Shown here in pieces: positions 61,850 through 64,000 of a stretch of 64,000 nucleotides of DNA. The notes under the pieces are model-generated. The model did not search any database, was not told the origin of the DNA, and worked only from the letters and a program-made list of their open reading frames with translations. Origin of the DNA: Synechococcus sp. SB0662_bin_14 (GTDB lineage: Bacteria; Cyanobacteriota; Cyanobacteriia; PCC-6307; Cyanobiaceae); assembly GCA_009840445.1 (NCBI GenBank), contig VXNS01000084.1, forward strand, positions 1 to 64,000, written 5' to 3'. The number at the start of each line of letters is the position of its first letter. Positions within the stretch are counted from its first letter, which is position 1. The position numbers and the translations under genes were made by a program.

Positions 61850-62959
61850 ATGCCGATACGTCGTGACGTGATTGCCGTGGTGGGGGCCGGAAGCGTGGGC
61901 AGCGTGACGGCCTGGTGGCTGGCCCGCTGCGGCGCCCAGGTGGTGTGGCTTGCGCCCCATGCCGGCGGCCAGCAGCAGCGGCCCGGCAGCCTGGCGGCCT
62001 TGGGGGTGTTGATGGGCCATTGCAGCCGACGTCTCCGTGGCCGAAGCTGGCGGTTGCGGCGTACTTCCCTTGCCCTGTGGCGCCAGTGGTTGCCGTTGCT
62101 GGAACCGGGATCCGTCCCCCAGCAATGGGGGCTCACGGTGCTCTGCCACCAAGCGGACGAGGTGGAGCGGCTCCAGGCGCTGGTGCGCCGACGGCAAGGG
62201 GAGGGGGTCCCTCTGGCCTGGCGCACCCGTGACGAACTCCTCAACCGCTGGCCCGTCCTGGCGTCCGGCGACCTGCAGGGTGGCCTCTGGTCTCCCCAGG
62301 ATGGACAACTGGATCCTGCCCCACTGCTGGCGGCCCTGGCCATAGCCGCCGAACACTTGGGGGTCCAGCGCCGGCCCGCCCAGGTGACAGGCCTCCAACC
62401 TGAGGGCAAGAACTGGCGCCTTCGGTTGCAAGCCAGCGATCCCGACTGCCCCACAACCCTCCTGGCTTCAGCCGTGGTGCTCTGTACAGGGTTGGGCACC
62501 GGTCGGCTGCTGGCGGCCCTGGATCCGGCCATCCGGTTGAACTGGCCCATGACGCCGGTGCTGGGTCAGGCGGCTGAGCTTCACTGCCCCATGCTGCCGC
62601 CACAGGGCTTGCCGGGGCCTGTGGTGTGGCGCGGGGTCCACTTGATCCCTCGCCCCCAGGACCGGCGGTTGTGGATCGGGGCAACCGTGGAGCCCGGTGA
62701 CCAGAGCCAGGCCCAATGCTTTGACCGGATGCTGCGGCTGGATGGCGCCGCTCCACCGTGGCTGCGGCAGGCCCAGGTGCTGGACCGCTGGCAGGGGGTG
62801 CGGGCCCGGCCCACAGGTGGCCCTGCACCGCTGTTGGCCACCCTGGCCCCTGGCGTGTTGCTCACCAGCGGCCACTACCGCAACGGCATCCTTCTGGCGC
62901 CAGCCACGGCCGCCTGGACCGGCCAGCAACTGGGCTTTCCGGCGCCAGACGCCCCCTGA
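61850..62959 (+). CDS. FAD-dependent oxidoreductase (DAO family)
   Basis: 'DVIAVVGAGSVGSVTAWWLARCGAQVVWLAP' Rossmann motif; C-terminal 'LLTSGHYRNGILLAPATAAW'. Confidence 0.88.
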   Translation: MPIRRDVIAVVGAGSVGSVTAWWLARCGAQVVWLAPHAGGQQQRPGSLAALGVLMGHCSRRLRGRSWRLRRTSLALWRQWLPLLEPGSVPQQWGLTVLCHQADEVERLQALVRRRQGEGVPLAWRTRDELLNRWPVLASGDLQGGLWSPQDGQLDPAPLLAALAIAAEHLGVQRRPAQVTGLQPEGKNWRLRLQASDPDCPTTLLASAVVLCTGLGTGRLLAALDPAIRLNWPMTPVLGQAAELHCPMLPPQGLPGPVVWRGVHLIPRPQDRRLWIGATVEPGDQSQAQCFDRMLRLDGAAPPWLRQAQVLDRWQGVRARPTGGPAPLLATLAPGVLLTSGHYRNGILLAPATAAWTGQQLGFPAPDAP

Positions 62960-63042
62960 CCACCATGGGGGCTTCCCTGTGGCCCTGCGTTTGGGGAGCC
63001 CTTGCGTTTCTGAAGTCAATCGTTAAGGTAAAGGTATAAAGT

Positions 63043-63306
63043 ATGCCGCTGCACAGAGCAGGGAGTATCTCCATGTCGCCGTTGCGCAAGACAAAACCAT
63101 CACCTTGTCTCCTGGCCTCGCGCAGGCTATGGCGCGCCAGTCGGGGCGACACCCTTGCCAACGTCCCCGCAGCCGAACTGGCCAAGGCCTATCTCAGAGG
63201 GGAAGACGTGTATTTGGGACAAGGGCGCTGGTGGCGCTGGAAACGTGACGGTGTCCCCGGCTGGCTTACGCCTTTCTTAAAGGAAACGGGTCTTCTCGGG
63301 ACGTGA
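63043..63306 (+). CDS. Hypothetical protein
   Basis: 87-aa ORF 'ASRRLWRASRGDTLANVPAAELAKAYLRGEDVYLGQGRWWRWKRDGVPGWLTPFLKETG'. Confidence 0.5.
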   Translation: MPLHRAGSISMSPLRKTKPSPCLLASRRLWRASRGDTLANVPAAELAKAYLRGEDVYLGQGRWWRWKRDGVPGWLTPFLKETGLLGT

Positions 63307-63909
63307 TCAGGGCGTGAGCGTATTGGGGGGTGCTCCAGTATTCGGCAGGTCGGACACCATCACGGGCAAGCGCTCCGTCATGGATCTTCGATGCCGTCCC
63401 TGCTCCTGCTGGTTCACAAGGGTCACTGCCTCTTGCAGCAAGGAGTTGAACGTCTCCCCCGGGAGTCTGTGGCGGGCCACTTCCATGAAGGTGCGGGAGA
63501 GGGACTCGCCAGCGGCGGCCATCAACTGGGGGTTGTTGCGACGGTTGTTCTGCTCCTCTTCAATGGCCTTAATGAACCGTGCGGTCACGTCCCGCTTGGT
63601 GCAGGCACGGATGACCGCATCCCGTGGCGTGGTGTCCAAGTCAGCATCAAGCTGGGCAATGCGCTGCTCCAAACTGGTGAACACCTCGCTGGCTTCCCGC
63701 GCCAAGTTACCCAATTGACCGTCACTCAGCTTGGGGAGATCGGCAACATACACCCTGCCGTGGTCGTTCAGGGTGAGAAAAGGGGCCCGGGAGGGGGCGG
63801 GCACGCTGCGCAGTGGGGGCCGTGGCTGGGGGCGATTGGGAGACTGGAGGCTTGGACCGGCGGAACTGCGACGGCGGGTGATGCGATTGGAGGGGAAGCT
63901 GGAAGTCAC
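63307..63909 (-). CDS. Hypothetical protein
   Basis: 200-aa ORF, convergent with the preceding gene. Confidence 0.6.
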   Translation of the reverse strand: MTSSFPSNRITRRRSSAGPSLQSPNRPQPRPPLRSVPAPSRAPFLTLNDHGRVYVADLPKLSDGQLGNLAREASEVFTSLEQRIAQLDADLDTTPRDAVIRACTKRDVTARFIKAIEEEQNNRRNNPQLMAAAGESLSRTFMEVARHRLPGETFNSLLQEAVTLVNQQEQGRHRRSMTERLPVMVSDLPNTGAPPNTLTP

Positions 63910-64000
63910 GGCTAAGAGGGGTTAGGGAATGTATGAACTGTTCACGGCTTTATTCTGCCACATGGGGACGTGGTTCTGGCAGCCCTTCTATCGGTCCATG

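Overview
The window is a GC-rich cyanobacterial chromosome segment of the Synechococcus/picocyanobacterial type. Lineage is inferred only from gene content and order: apcEABC, an atp operon, psbO, ftsW-ccdA-ccs1, and a PucC-like BCD transporter. Housekeeping blocks span about 2.8-43.4 kb and 59-63 kb. They include eda-like, ftsH, sat, psbO, coaBC, tRNA-Ala(CGC), DUF3326, ferredoxin, the ATP synthase operon, the phycobilisome core operon, ftsW-ccdA-ccs1, queF, DUF4278, glnB, tlyA-like, purB, proA, folB, tolC-like, BCD-MFS, obgE, relA/spoT, uppP and icd. From about 43.7 to 59 kb lies a defence-island-like accessory region. It holds an SNF2-type helicase with a C-terminal DUF3883-like region, a broken AlbA_2/Schlafen-type regulator, a tandem array of coiled-coil genes, a low-GC HEPN-like protein (Rx4H), a DUF1156 DNA methyltransferase, a Swt1-HEPN/DUF499 ATPase, a ~219-bp MITE-like element with matching 4-bp flanks, a small helicase 3'-end remnant, and a separate restriction-modification pair. 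Other notable signals are a (GATCC)9 repeat between a consensus -10 box and the start codon of a frameshifted surface-protein gene, a glutamine-riboswitch-like RNA before a DUF4278 gene, a four-REP ApcE, and an atpH-atpA junction with no canonical atpA start. No database searches were possible, so family names come from motif recognition.
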